This document shows, piece by piece, positions 1 through 8,104 of a stretch of 64,000 nucleotides of DNA. Location: the NCBI RefSeq assembly GCF_029277305.1, contig NZ_CP119526.1; one strand, given 5' to 3'. How positions within the stretch are numbered: position 1 is the first letter of the stretch; each line of letters opens with the position of its first letter. This stretch comes from Guptibacillus hwajinpoensis (GTDB lineage Bacteria; Bacillota; Bacilli; Bacillales; Guptibacillaceae). The notes under the pieces were generated by a model, which ran no database searches, was not told the origin of the DNA, and was given only the letters and a program-made list of their open reading frames with translations. The position numbers and the translations under genes were made by a program.

Positions 1-466
1 GAATTTCGTAAATTTTATCATCTTCTTCTATGATAGATTCATGTACAAGTTCCCAGTTCAAGTCAGCAAGTCGTTCACGAAGAAGGTGAGCTGCAACATT
101 AGGTTGAAGTATCAAACGATTAACGCCATCTAGTTTTTCCAGGCCGCCTAGCAAAATATCCCGGATAAGTTGCCCACCCATTCCTGCAATTGTAATTGTA
201 TCAACTTCTCCAGGAGAAATAACTTCCAGTCCATTCCCCTTTCGAACAGAAATCACATCAGCAAATCCACTTCGTGTTACTTGATTTCGTGCAGATTGAT
301 AAGGTCCTTCATTTACTTCTCCTGCAACTGCAAAAGAAATTCGATTATGATTCATTAAATAACACGGCAAATATGCATGATCTGATCCAATGTCAGCAAT
401 TCTACTTCCATCAGGAACGAAGCTTGCCACTAGTTTAAGTCTTTCTGATAATAATTTATCGTTCAT
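1..466 (-). CDS. trmK: tRNA (adenine(22)-N1)-methyltransferase TrmK, 3' end cut by window
   Basis: This gene reads leftward from an ATG at 466 and runs off the window edge, so only about the first 155 residues are visible. The translation shows a SAM-binding motif near residue 20 (IADIGSDHAYLP) and a second conserved segment (TIAGMGGQLI) near residue 80, both typical of the TrmK/YqfN family, which methylates N1 of A22 in tRNA using S-adenosylmethionine. The position next to cccA and sigA matches the B. subtilis order. The C-terminal part of the family cannot be checked here. Identification is by recognisable motifs and context. Confidence 0.9.
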   Translation of the reverse strand, partial: MNDKLLSERLKLVASFVPDGSRIADIGSDHAYLPCYLMNHNRISFAVAGEVNEGPYQSARNQVTRSGFADVISVRKGNGLEVISPGEVDTITIAGMGGQLIRDILLGGLEKLDGVNRLILQPNVAAHLLRERLADLNWELVHESIIEEDDKIYEI

Positions 467-562
467 TTTTTCACCACTACTTATTTAGTTTCTTTACTCT
501 AGTTTACCCTCTCTGTTTCAGACTTAACATAGAAGCACACAGAGAGATTTAGTATGAAATAC

Positions 563-604
563 AAATAGAAAAGCCTTCTGTTCTCACAGAAAGCTTCTTT
601 TTTT
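563..604 (-). terminator. Probable terminator after cccA
   Basis: An imperfect hairpin (AAGCcTTCTG with CAGAAaGCTT, 571-596) lies between the cccA stop and the trmK start. On the minus strand it is followed by only a short T-rich tail, while on the plus strand the tail is a T run, so it may work better as a barrier than as a strong cccA terminator. Confidence 0.5.
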
Positions 605-607
605 ATC

Positions 608-976
608 CTATTTTTTCTCAGAAAGCCACTTAGCTACCGCCTCAGCTTGTTCACCTTGAATAAGTCCAGCAGGCATTCCGCTACCTTTACCGTTGTTAAT
701 GATTCCGAGAATTTCGTCCTTGGAGTACTTTCCGCCAACTGCAGTAAGAGCTGGTCCTACTTGACCTCCAAGATCCCCACCGTGACAGGAAGCACAGCTC
801 TGAGCATAAATTTCTTCAGGTGCCGCTTCAGCTTGCTCTTGTTTTTCTCCGTTGCCTTCATTGCCCTCAGCGCTTTCTTCGCCACCCTGCTGCAATGCCC
901 AGAAAGAAACACCAATAATGAGAATTAATCCAATAACTGCTGTCCACGCAAATGGGATAAGCGGATTTTTTTTCAT
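608..976 (-). CDS. cccA: Membrane-anchored cytochrome c-550 (CccA)
   Basis: The protein has 122 residues. A single N-terminal membrane segment (about residues 8-28) is followed by an acidic, Gln/Glu-rich linker (31-55) and a small class I cytochrome c domain on the outer face of the membrane. The haem-binding CASCH motif is at 61-65, and Met101 in GSGMPAG is the likely axial ligand. CccA-type cytochromes carry electrons in the respiratory chain. The ATG follows a good ribosome site (AAGGAGGAAAAG). Length and architecture fit B. subtilis CccA, and the trmK-cccA neighbourhood is conserved, although two fatty-acid genes now separate cccA from sigA. A cre-like site lies upstream at 1057-1070. Confidence 0.93.
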   Translation of the reverse strand: MKKNPLIPFAWTAVIGLILIIGVSFWALQQGGEESAEGNEGNGEKQEQAEAAPEEIYAQSCASCHGGDLGGQVGPALTAVGGKYSKDEILGIINNGKGSGMPAGLIQGEQAEAVAKWLSEKK

Positions 977-1056
977 TTCTTTTCCTCCTTGTACCGATTC
1001 GCTGATATCGTTTTCCCCAATTATGTAAGAGTAAACAAATCATAACTTATTTTACT

Positions 1057-1070
1057 TGAAAACGCTATGA
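1057..1070. promoter_or_regulatory. Possible cre (CcpA) site upstream of cccA
   Basis: The sequence TGAAAACGCTATGA matches the catabolite-response consensus TGWAARCGYTWNCW at all but one position. It lies about 80 bases upstream of cccA, where CcpA binding could reduce transcription on good carbon sources. This is motif-based inference only. Confidence 0.4.
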
Positions 1071-1142
1071 AAGAAAAGGGAAACCGAGGCAAATCACATA
1101 TTTGTCATAGTTTTCACTCTGTTTCTATCATAGCAAATATTT

Positions 1143-1181
1143 ACGATAAAACAAAATGGCATCAGCACATTTACTGATGCC
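1143..1181 (-). terminator. Rho-independent terminator after acyl-CoA ligase gene
   Basis: A perfect 8-bp stem (GGCATCAG/CTGATGCC) with an 8-base loop is followed on the minus strand by a T-rich tail. It lies just after the stop of the acyl-CoA ligase gene and ends the ligase/dehydrogenase transcript. Confidence 0.85.
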
Positions 1182-1193
1182 TTTCGTCTATTA

Positions 1194-2846
1194 TCAGATG
1201 GTTTCTGTCTTATTCTTGGCCCAATCAGCTACAGATTCACGAAGACGGTACTTTTGGATTTTACCAGATGCAGTCATAGGGTATTCATCCACGAAAAACA
1301 CTTGACTTGGAATCTTATATCGAGCGATCTTCCCTTCACAATAGGACCTAATATCTGCTTCAGAAACAGATTGATTTCCCTTTAATTGGATACAAGCGAC
1401 GACTTTTTCACCGTACTTTTCATCCGGTAATCCAATCACTTGAACATCAAGTACAGCTGGATGAGTATAAAGAAATTCTTCAATTTCACGAGGATATATA
1501 TTCTCTCCTCCCCGTATCACCATATCCTTTAGCCTGCCTGTAATCTCTACATAGCCTTTCTCATCCATTTTCGCAAGATCGCCTGTATGAAGCCAACCTT
1601 CTTCATCAATAGCTTCATTTGTCGCATCAGGCATATTGTAGTACCCCTTCATAACGTGGTATCCCCTCGTACATAGTTCGCCAGTAAACCCAGGTTCTGT
1701 TTCTTTTCTTGTCACCGGATCAATAATTTTCACTTCAACACCTGGAAGGGCTTTACCTACCGTATTCACTCTATAATCAACTGGATCATTGGTTCTGGTT
1801 TGTGTGATAACAGGTGAAGACTCTGTTTGACCGTATGCAATTGTGATTTCTGACATATTCATGCGACTCATTACTTTTTTCATTACTTCTATTGGACATG
1901 GGCTTCCAGCCATTATTCCAGTTCGAAGAGAACTTAAATTGTAAGAATTAAACGTTGGTAAGCTTAGCTCAGCAATAAACATCGTTGGCACACCGTGAAG
2001 TGCTGTACATTGCTCATTTTGTACCGTTTTAAGTACAAGTTCTGGTTCAAATTCAACGATTGGAAAAATCGATGCCCCAGCAGAAAATGCAGCAAGTGTT
2101 CCAAGCACGCATCCGAAACAGTGAAAAAATGGAACTGGGATACAGAGGCGGTCTTTTTCAGTTAGTTCCATACATTGTCCGATTTGATGGCCATTATTTA
2201 AAATATTCGAGTGAGTGAGCATAACGCCTTTAGGAAATCCAGTAGTACCAGAAGTGTACTGCATGTTGATGACATCATCTGGTTGCAGTTCTTTTTTTCG
2301 ATTGGCTAGCTCGTGATCACTAATAGAATGACTTTCATTCATGAAGATTTCCCACGCTAAGAAAGAAGGATGTGGATCATTACCAATGAAAATAGCATCC
2401 TGTAAATGTGGCAACAACTCAATAGCGCATTTTCCATTTGCTACGTGATCGCCATCTTTTTGAAGTTTTAGAAACGCTTCAGGATAAGATGTGCCTTTAA
2501 ATCCATTAATTAAAAACAATCGTGTTGCTTCGGATTGCTTAAGTACATATTCAAGTTCAGTCGTTTGATAATTGGTGTTTACGGTAACTAAAACAGCCCC
2601 AATTTTGGCCGTTGCAAATTGAAGCAAAAGCCATTCAGGCACATTAGTTGCCCAGACCGCAACATGCTCGCCTTTTTCAACGCCCAACTTTAGTAGCGCT
2701 TTAGCAGTCCGATTAACTTCTTCGTTAAATTCGTTAAATGTATAACGAATACCCTCATTAGAATATACGACAGCTTCTTTTGATCCAAATTGTTTTACTT
2801 GTCTCTCAAGCATTGAGCCTATCGTCTCATGAAGCAGTTCTGTCAT
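1194..2846 (-). CDS. Acyl-CoA synthetase (AMP-forming), FadD/YngI-like
   Basis: A 550-residue member of the ANL superfamily, which activates a carboxylic acid to acyl-AMP and then acyl-CoA. The AMP-binding P-loop YTSGTTGFPKG is near residue 197, YGQTESS near 340, the hinge region HTGDLA...GRLKDMVIRGGENI follows, and the C-terminal catalytic lysine sits in TASGKIQKYR. The chosen ATG at 2846 is preceded by AGGGGTG; a GTG two codons upstream is possible. The gene follows an acyl-CoA dehydrogenase after 47 bases, so the pair probably degrades a fatty or branched-chain acid. Length and pairing resemble B. subtilis YngI/YngJ. The substrate chain length cannot be read from the sequence. The pair is an insertion relative to the usual cccA-sigA order. 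Confidence 0.85.
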   Translation of the reverse strand: MTELLHETIGSMLERQVKQFGSKEAVVYSNEGIRYTFNEFNEEVNRTAKALLKLGVEKGEHVAVWATNVPEWLLLQFATAKIGAVLVTVNTNYQTTELEYVLKQSEATRLFLINGFKGTSYPEAFLKLQKDGDHVANGKCAIELLPHLQDAIFIGNDPHPSFLAWEIFMNESHSISDHELANRKKELQPDDVINMQYTSGTTGFPKGVMLTHSNILNNGHQIGQCMELTEKDRLCIPVPFFHCFGCVLGTLAAFSAGASIFPIVEFEPELVLKTVQNEQCTALHGVPTMFIAELSLPTFNSYNLSSLRTGIMAGSPCPIEVMKKVMSRMNMSEITIAYGQTESSPVITQTRTNDPVDYRVNTVGKALPGVEVKIIDPVTRKETEPGFTGELCTRGYHVMKGYYNMPDATNEAIDEEGWLHTGDLAKMDEKGYVEITGRLKDMVIRGGENIYPREIEEFLYTHPAVLDVQVIGLPDEKYGEKVVACIQLKGNQSVSEADIRSYCEGKIARYKIPSQVFFVDEYPMTASGKIQKYRLRESVADWAKNKTETI

Positions 2847-2869
2847 AGACACACCCCTATCTATAATCT

Positions 2870-2895
2870 AAACTAACCGAGCGCTCGTTCAGTTT
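2870..2895. promoter_or_regulatory. 26-bp palindrome between the acyl-CoA genes, operator-like
   Basis: The arms AAACTAACCGAGC and GCTCGTTCAGTTT form an imperfect inverted repeat centred on the perfect 10-mer CGAGCGCTCG, overlapping the dehydrogenase stop codon. There is no loop and no T-run, so it resembles a TetR-family operator more than a terminator. The cognate repressor is not in this window. Confidence 0.5.
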
Positions 2896-4033
2896 AACAG
2901 CCAATTTCACGAGCAATTACCATACGCTGAATCTCAGAAGTACCTTCTCCAATTTCAAGAAGCTTCGCATCTCTGAAATACCTCTCGACATGATAGTCAC
3001 GCATATATCCATTACCGCCATGTATTTGTACAGCTTGATCACAAACTTCCATACACATTTCAGAGGCATATAGTTTGCAGATCGATGCTTCCTTCGTAAA
3101 TTTCTTGCCCTGATCTTTCAACCATGCAGCTTTATATACCATTGTTCGTGCTAATTCAATTTTCATCGCCATATCAGCGAGCTTAAATTGAATTGCTTGA
3201 AACCTCGAAATCGCGGTTCCGAATTGTTTTCTCTCATTTGCATATTGTAACGCTTTTTCATAAGCTGCCTGAGCAATTCCGACGCCCATTGCACCTATTC
3301 CAATACGTCCTCCGTCAAGTGTGATAAGGAACTGTCTGAAGCCCTCTCCTCGCTTACCTAGCAAATTTTCTTCAGGTACGCGCACATCTTCCATAACTAA
3401 TTCGGTTGTATTAGAAGAATGAAGTCCAAGCTTTTCGTAATTATCAACTACTCTAAAGCCTGGTGCTGAAGTAGGCGCAATAATAGCACTTATCTCCTTC
3501 TTTCCATCTTTACGATCTGTAATAGCAGTTAAAGCAAGGTGATCAGCATAAGAAGCATTTGTGATGTAACATTTACTTCCGTTGATAACCCACTCTCCGT
3601 TTTCCAAGTAAGCTTCTGTTTCTGTTCCCCCTGCATCACTTCCAGCGTTAGGCTCTGTTAGTCCAAACGCTCCAAGAGATTCACCTGAACAAATAGGAGC
3701 TAGATATTTTTGTTTTTGTTCCTCAGTACCAAATAAATTAAGTGGCGCTCCACCAAGTGAAACATGTGCTGAGTAAGTAATACCTGTCGATCCACATGCT
3801 CTACTTAACTCTTCGACAACTATTGCAAAGCTGATCGTATCTGCTCCGCCACCACCATACTCCTCAGGGAACGGGAGGCCCATTATTCCTAGATCGCCAA
3901 GTTGCTGAAAAATTTCTTTAGGAAATCGCTTTTCTTTATCTCGTTGTTCAGCACCAGGTGCAACTTTTTCATCAGCAAATTCTCTAATCATCTTTCGAAT
4001 CATAGCTTGTTCTTTCGTTAAGTCAAAGTTCAT
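2894..4033 (-). CDS. Acyl-CoA dehydrogenase
   Basis: The protein has 379 residues, the usual length for a short/medium-chain or branched-chain acyl-CoA dehydrogenase. The FAD-binding segments FGLTEPNAGSDAG (about 126-138) and CYITNA (about 158-163) are present, and the C-terminal GEGTSEIQR carries the likely catalytic glutamate. The enzyme oxidises acyl-CoA to 2-enoyl-CoA and passes electrons to electron-transfer flavoprotein. The ATG has a strong ribosome site (ACAGGAGG). It is the first gene of a two-gene unit with the acyl-CoA ligase. A good sigma-A promoter with an overlapping cre-like site lies upstream, which suggests catabolite repression. YngJ is the nearest B. subtilis counterpart I recognise; the exact substrate is uncertain. 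Confidence 0.88.
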   Translation of the reverse strand: MNFDLTKEQAMIRKMIREFADEKVAPGAEQRDKEKRFPKEIFQQLGDLGIMGLPFPEEYGGGGADTISFAIVVEELSRACGSTGITYSAHVSLGGAPLNLFGTEEQKQKYLAPICSGESLGAFGLTEPNAGSDAGGTETEAYLENGEWVINGSKCYITNASYADHLALTAITDRKDGKKEISAIIAPTSAPGFRVVDNYEKLGLHSSNTTELVMEDVRVPEENLLGKRGEGFRQFLITLDGGRIGIGAMGVGIAQAAYEKALQYANERKQFGTAISRFQAIQFKLADMAMKIELARTMVYKAAWLKDQGKKFTKEASICKLYASEMCMEVCDQAVQIHGGNGYMRDYHVERYFRDAKLLEIGEGTSEIQRMVIAREIGC

Positions 4034-4070
4034 GTAAGAATAACCTCCTGTAAATTACTTCTCTATAATG

Positions 4071-4117
4071 TGAATGCGCTTACATTTTATTATCTCTTTA
4101 AGTTGTTATTTTTTCAA
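4071..4117 (-). promoter_or_regulatory. Sigma-A promoter with overlapping cre-like site for the acyl-CoA genes
   Basis: On the minus strand TTGAAA (4112-4117) and GATAAT (4089-4094) are separated by exactly 17 bases. Five bases downstream lies TGTAAGCGCATTCA (4071-4084), one mismatch from the cre consensus and placed over the expected transcription start. The rest of the 4034-4308 gap is AT-rich and shows no gene. Confidence 0.6.
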
Positions 4118-4308
4118 CATTTTAGAAAATAAAAATAATTAAATATATTATTTTTTTGTTATCTTATTACTAAACCCTTTATTCATAAGCTTGTGGGCTT
4201 TTGATGGAAAAAGGGTGATTTGCAAAACGAATGAAAAATCAGTAAAATAAATGACAAGAAATGTATTCGTTTTCGTGTGAACTAGTTTGTTGTACTTATT
4301 GCTACTCT

Positions 4309-4344
4309 CAATAAAAAAACTCCGCCTGCGGCATGCAGACGGAG
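4309..4344 (-). terminator. Terminator after sigA
   Basis: A GC-rich hairpin (CTCCGCCTGC with GCAGACGGAG, loop GGCAT) lies 12 bases after the sigA stop and is followed on the minus strand by a T7 run. It closes the dnaG-sigA unit. Confidence 0.9.
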
Positions 4345-4356
4345 AGTATATCTAAC

Positions 4357-5472
4357 CTATTCAAGAAAATCTTTGAGTCGTTTGCTACGGCTTGGATGAC
4401 GAAGCTTGCGAAGTGCTTTCGCTTCAATTTGGCGAATTCGCTCGCGTGTAACACCAAATACTCGTCCTACTTCTTCTAATGTTCTGGTACGTCCATCATC
4501 GAGTCCAAAGCGCAATCTAAGAACATTCTCTTCTCGATCTGTTAAGGTATCGAGAACGTCCTCCAATTGCTCTTTAAGAAGCTCGTAAGCAGCTGCGTCC
4601 GATGGCGCAAGAGCATCCTGGTCTTCAATAAAATCACCAAGGTGAGAATCATCTTCTTCACCAATAGGTGTTTCAAGAGAGACAGGTTCTTGAGCGATCT
4701 TTAGGATTTCACGCACTTTCTCTGGTGAAAGATCCATTTCTTTACCAATTTCTTCAGGAGATGGTTCGCGGCCAAGATCTTGAAGAAGTTGACGCTGAAC
4801 TCGAATCAATTTATTAATCGTTTCCACCATATGAACGGGAATACGAATCGTTCTTGCTTGGTCTGCTATTGCTCGTGTGATTGCCTGACGAATCCACCAC
4901 GTTGCATACGTACTAAATTTGTAACCTTTTCGATAATCAAATTTCTCAACTGCTTTAATGAGTCCCATGTTACCTTCTTGAATTAAATCTAAGAAGAGCA
5001 TGCCTCGTCCAACGTATCTTTTTGCGATACTTACAACAAGTCGAAGGTTTGCTTCAGCGAGACGACGCTTAGCCTCTTCGTCACCTTCTTCGATACGTTG
5101 TGCTAGACTAATCTCTTCCTTTGCAGAAAGAAGGTCTACACGACCAATCTCTTTAAGGTACATACGAACCGGATCATTTATTTTGACACCCGGAGGAACA
5201 CTTAAGTCGTTTAAGTCGAATTCTTCTTCTTTATTAACTTCTTGAGGCGAAGGGTTGTCAGAATTATCTTCGATGACTTCAACACCTTGTTCCTCTAGAT
5301 ATTCAAAGAATTCATCCATTTGATCGGAATCTTGTTCAAACGGAGACAACCGTTCTACAATCGTAGAGTAAGTAATTAAGCTTGTTTTCTTTCCAAGCTC
5401 TACTAACTGCTCTTTCACTTGATCGATGGTTAATTCACCTTCCGCCGGCTGGCGAGTTGGTTTTTCAGCCAT
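4357..5472 (-). CDS. sigA: Primary sigma factor SigA (RpoD)
   Basis: From the ATG at 5472 the protein has 371 residues, the same length I recall for B. subtilis SigA. This start is chosen over one 30 bases upstream because GGAGGGGA precedes it at proper spacing. Region 1.1 is followed by NDPVRMYLKEIG (region 1.2), the core-binding and -10-recognition regions 2 (NLRLVVSIAKRYVGRG, YKFSTYATWWIRQAI), region 3, and the -35-recognition helix-turn-helix of region 4 (TLEEVGRVFGVTRERIRQIEAKALRKLR). It directs RNA polymerase to housekeeping promoters. The gene follows dnaG by 47 bases in the classic macromolecular-synthesis arrangement. Confidence 0.98.
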   Translation of the reverse strand: MAEKPTRQPAEGELTIDQVKEQLVELGKKTSLITYSTIVERLSPFEQDSDQMDEFFEYLEEQGVEVIEDNSDNPSPQEVNKEEEFDLNDLSVPPGVKINDPVRMYLKEIGRVDLLSAKEEISLAQRIEEGDEEAKRRLAEANLRLVVSIAKRYVGRGMLFLDLIQEGNMGLIKAVEKFDYRKGYKFSTYATWWIRQAITRAIADQARTIRIPVHMVETINKLIRVQRQLLQDLGREPSPEEIGKEMDLSPEKVREILKIAQEPVSLETPIGEEDDSHLGDFIEDQDALAPSDAAAYELLKEQLEDVLDTLTDREENVLRLRFGLDDGRTRTLEEVGRVFGVTRERIRQIEAKALRKLRHPSRSKRLKDFLE

Positions 5473-5519
5473 TCGATCCCCTCCTTCCATACATCTCAAC
5501 AATACAGATAGTCAATTTC

Positions 5520-7337
5520 TCAAAATGTTTTTTTAATATTCTTCTTCATCTCGAGAATCTCCATGGCAATTTTAGCTGCCTGGACAAAGTCTTGCTTCAT
5601 TTCCGCTTCTTTTTTCTCTTTTTCTCTCTCTTCTATCTTTATCCATTCTGGATAATTTAACACCTGTCGAATATAATCTTGGAGTTCTTTATCCGACACG
5701 TCTTCATTTAAATCCATCATGGCCAATTCAGAAGCAATTTTGACAAGGTTAGGATCAGTAAGCTGCTCCATGAATTGGCTAACATCCGCATCATGTCCAT
5801 TAGCATAGAAGCTATACAAGTAAGCAGCGATCGCACTATGCTCGTCAATATTAAACGAACCGCCAACCTCTTCCTGCACTTTTTCTGCTACATCTAAGTC
5901 ACGCATCATGTAAGCAAGCAGAATTCGTTCTGCATTCTGATAGGCAGGCAGGAGTTTCTTCTTCACATAGAAATTTTTCCTAGCATTATTATCCCTTTTT
6001 GGAGGAGCATTATCCTTCTTATTCTTCCCCTCCTTATGAAATTGGAATACCTGCTGCTTTAATGCATCAAGTGAAAGTGAGAACTCCTCTGATAACTGTC
6101 TAAGATAATGATCTCTTTCCACAGCTTTCGTAAGTCCACTAATTTCTTTAAGTACTTCTTCGATATAGCGGATTCGTTCTCCTTCATCTGATAGGTTTTT
6201 CCCTGATCTGAGAACCTCCATCTTAAAAGCCATGACCGTTGGCGCAGCCCCTATTACATCCTTCTCAAAACGTTCTGCTCCGTAAGTTTGGATATAGTCA
6301 TCGGGATCTAGTCCATCAGGCATTTTGGCTATTCTCACGTAACAACCAGCCTCAATTAATTCATCTGCAGCTCTAATAGCTGCCTGTGTACCAGCCTTAT
6401 CAGAGTCATAACAAATCACAACGGATTCTGTTTGTCTTCTGATAAGTTTGGCTTGATCTTTCGTTAAGGCTGTCCCAAGACTTGCTACAACATTTTGTAC
6501 CCCATTCCCGTAAGCTGTAATCACATCAACGTATCCTTCTAGAAGAATCGCCTGATCTTTCATACGAATTGCAGAACGAGTTAGGTGAAAGCCGTAAAGA
6601 AACTTCCCCTTTTGAAAGAGAGTCGTCTCTGGACTATTTAAATACTTAGGTTCACCACTTCCGATGATTCTTCCACCAAAAGCAACTGGTCTGCCTTTGG
6701 GGTCCCATATTGGGAACATAATGCGATTTCGAAAACGATCGAAATACTTTCCATCAAACTCTCTTTTGGCTAAAAGACCAGCGTCGGCTACTTTAGGAAG
6801 TGGGTAATTCCTCTTCTGTAAATAGTTCGTTGCGTAATCCCATGAATCAGGTGCAAATCCTAGTTGAAATTCCTCAATCATTTCATCTGTAAAGCCACGA
6901 TCATTTAAGTATTCACGAGCACCTTTGCCTTCAGGGGTTTTGACCATACAGTGATTGTATAACTTAGCAAGAAAGTCATGTGCTTTGTAAATCACATCGT
7001 TTTCTGATGCTTTAGCTCCACTGCTCTCTCGATCTTGAATTTCAGGCAATTCAACACCTGATTTCTGTCCAAGAACTTGAACTGCTTCTATAAAGTTATA
7101 CCCTTCAATTTCCATTAAAAACGAAAAAGCGTTACCGCCTGTGCCGCAGCCAAAGCAATGATAAATTTGTTTATCAGGTGCTACTGAAAAAGAAGGAGTG
7201 CTTTCGCCATGAAAAGGGCAAAGGCCAAAGAAATTTCTTCCTTGTTTTTTCAGTTGGACATAATCGCTAATTACATCAACGATGTCTGTGGAACGGCGAA
7301 TCGCTTCAATTTTATCTTCTGGGATTCTGCCACTCAT
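5520..7337 (-). CDS. dnaG: DNA primase DnaG
   Basis: A 605-residue primase, normal for Firmicutes. The N-terminal zinc-binding domain is visible (CPFH near 41, CFGCG near 62), followed by the catalytic core with the Toprim motif LLEGYVDVI (about 265-273) and downstream acidic residues (CYDSDKAG), then a C-terminal helicase-binding domain ending in a Lys-rich tail. DnaG makes RNA primers for Okazaki fragments together with the replicative helicase. It lies between yqxD and sigA as in B. subtilis and is probably cotranscribed with both. The ribosome site (TTGGTGATAATGA) is modest, which may keep expression low. Confidence 0.97.
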   Translation of the reverse strand: MSGRIPEDKIEAIRRSTDIVDVISDYVQLKKQGRNFFGLCPFHGESTPSFSVAPDKQIYHCFGCGTGGNAFSFLMEIEGYNFIEAVQVLGQKSGVELPEIQDRESSGAKASENDVIYKAHDFLAKLYNHCMVKTPEGKGAREYLNDRGFTDEMIEEFQLGFAPDSWDYATNYLQKRNYPLPKVADAGLLAKREFDGKYFDRFRNRIMFPIWDPKGRPVAFGGRIIGSGEPKYLNSPETTLFQKGKFLYGFHLTRSAIRMKDQAILLEGYVDVITAYGNGVQNVVASLGTALTKDQAKLIRRQTESVVICYDSDKAGTQAAIRAADELIEAGCYVRIAKMPDGLDPDDYIQTYGAERFEKDVIGAAPTVMAFKMEVLRSGKNLSDEGERIRYIEEVLKEISGLTKAVERDHYLRQLSEEFSLSLDALKQQVFQFHKEGKNKKDNAPPKRDNNARKNFYVKKKLLPAYQNAERILLAYMMRDLDVAEKVQEEVGGSFNIDEHSAIAAYLYSFYANGHDADVSQFMEQLTDPNLVKIASELAMMDLNEDVSDKELQDYIRQVLNYPEWIKIEEREKEKKEAEMKQDFVQAAKIAMEILEMKKNIKKTF

Positions 7338-7356
7338 TCATTATCACCAACAGGTT

Positions 7357-7848
7357 TTATAATTTCGACAAATAAAAATAATCTCCTTCATAATTCGACA
7401 AAACTTCAATTAATTTTTTTCGAAATTGAACACGATCATCGCCAGTGAATTTACGTGGACCTTTCGTGTGCTTTCCTGCTCTTCTACTTTTAGAAGCAAG
7501 GTAACGAGTATGTAGAAGAGTTGAAATGTTCTCTTCGGTGTAACTTTTTCCTCGCGGAGAAAGAACAAATACACCCTTAGGCAACAGTAGGCTTGCTAAC
7601 CCATAATCTTGAGTTACGGCAATGTCTCCTTTGCTCGAATGGCGATGAATGTAGAGATCTGCTTCTTCCTTCTCAGAGTCTACCATAACCCACTTTGCTT
7701 CTCTGAATGTTGTGCTCATATGAGCATACGAAGCAACAAAAATGATTTCAACGTTTGAAAGAGCTTGATTAAAAGACATTATTTCTTCTTTAACTGGAAC
7801 TGGACAGGCATCTGCATCGACAAAAAGCGTCAGTTTCTTTTTCGTCAT
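7357..7848 (-). CDS. yqxD: YaiI/YqxD family protein (DUF188)
   Basis: The protein has 163 residues and begins with the family signature LFVDADACPVPVKEEI (about 8-23), an acidic loop like those of PIN/NYN nuclease folds. A later segment (DIAVTQDYGLASLLL) carries another conserved aspartate. The family is widespread, often sits next to dnaG and has no settled biochemical role. A metal-dependent nuclease function is only an inference from the fold-like acidic motif. It begins the yqxD-dnaG-sigA run, 20 bases before dnaG. Confidence 0.88.
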   Translation of the reverse strand: MTKKKLTLFVDADACPVPVKEEIMSFNQALSNVEIIFVASYAHMSTTFREAKWVMVDSEKEEADLYIHRHSSKGDIAVTQDYGLASLLLPKGVFVLSPRGKSYTEENISTLLHTRYLASKSRRAGKHTKGPRKFTGDDRVQFRKKLIEVLSNYEGDYFYLSKL

Positions 7849-8039
7849 AATTCTCTATTCTACATCTCCCTGAGTTATCCTTCTTTTGAAATTTATGTTT
7901 TAACTTTCAGATTTTTTATCTAGACTATTTAACAAATCTGACAATTCATCTAAAAGCCTTACTTTATGATTATAGACAATTTTTATTGACAATATTTGAT
8001 TATATACTAAATTTATTAAATTGAACAGATAAAAACCAT

Positions 8040-8085
8040 AAAAAAACACCATCACCGTATCATTTTTTTCATGTCGATGATGGCC
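8040..8085 (-). terminator. Terminator after ppsR
   Basis: A 9-bp stem (CCATCATCG with CGGTGATGG, one G-U pair) is followed on the minus strand by a T7 run. It lies about 20 bases past the ppsR stop. The remaining stretch between yqxD and this hairpin (7849-8039) is AT-rich and shows no gene. Confidence 0.8.
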
Positions 8086-8104
8086 ATTTCCCTCAATTAT
8101 TGTA

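Noticed and set aside
1194..4033. The acyl-CoA pair as a recently acquired island
   Set aside because: There are no flanking repeats, integrase or obvious composition change. The pair is an insertion relative to B. subtilis order but could be old.
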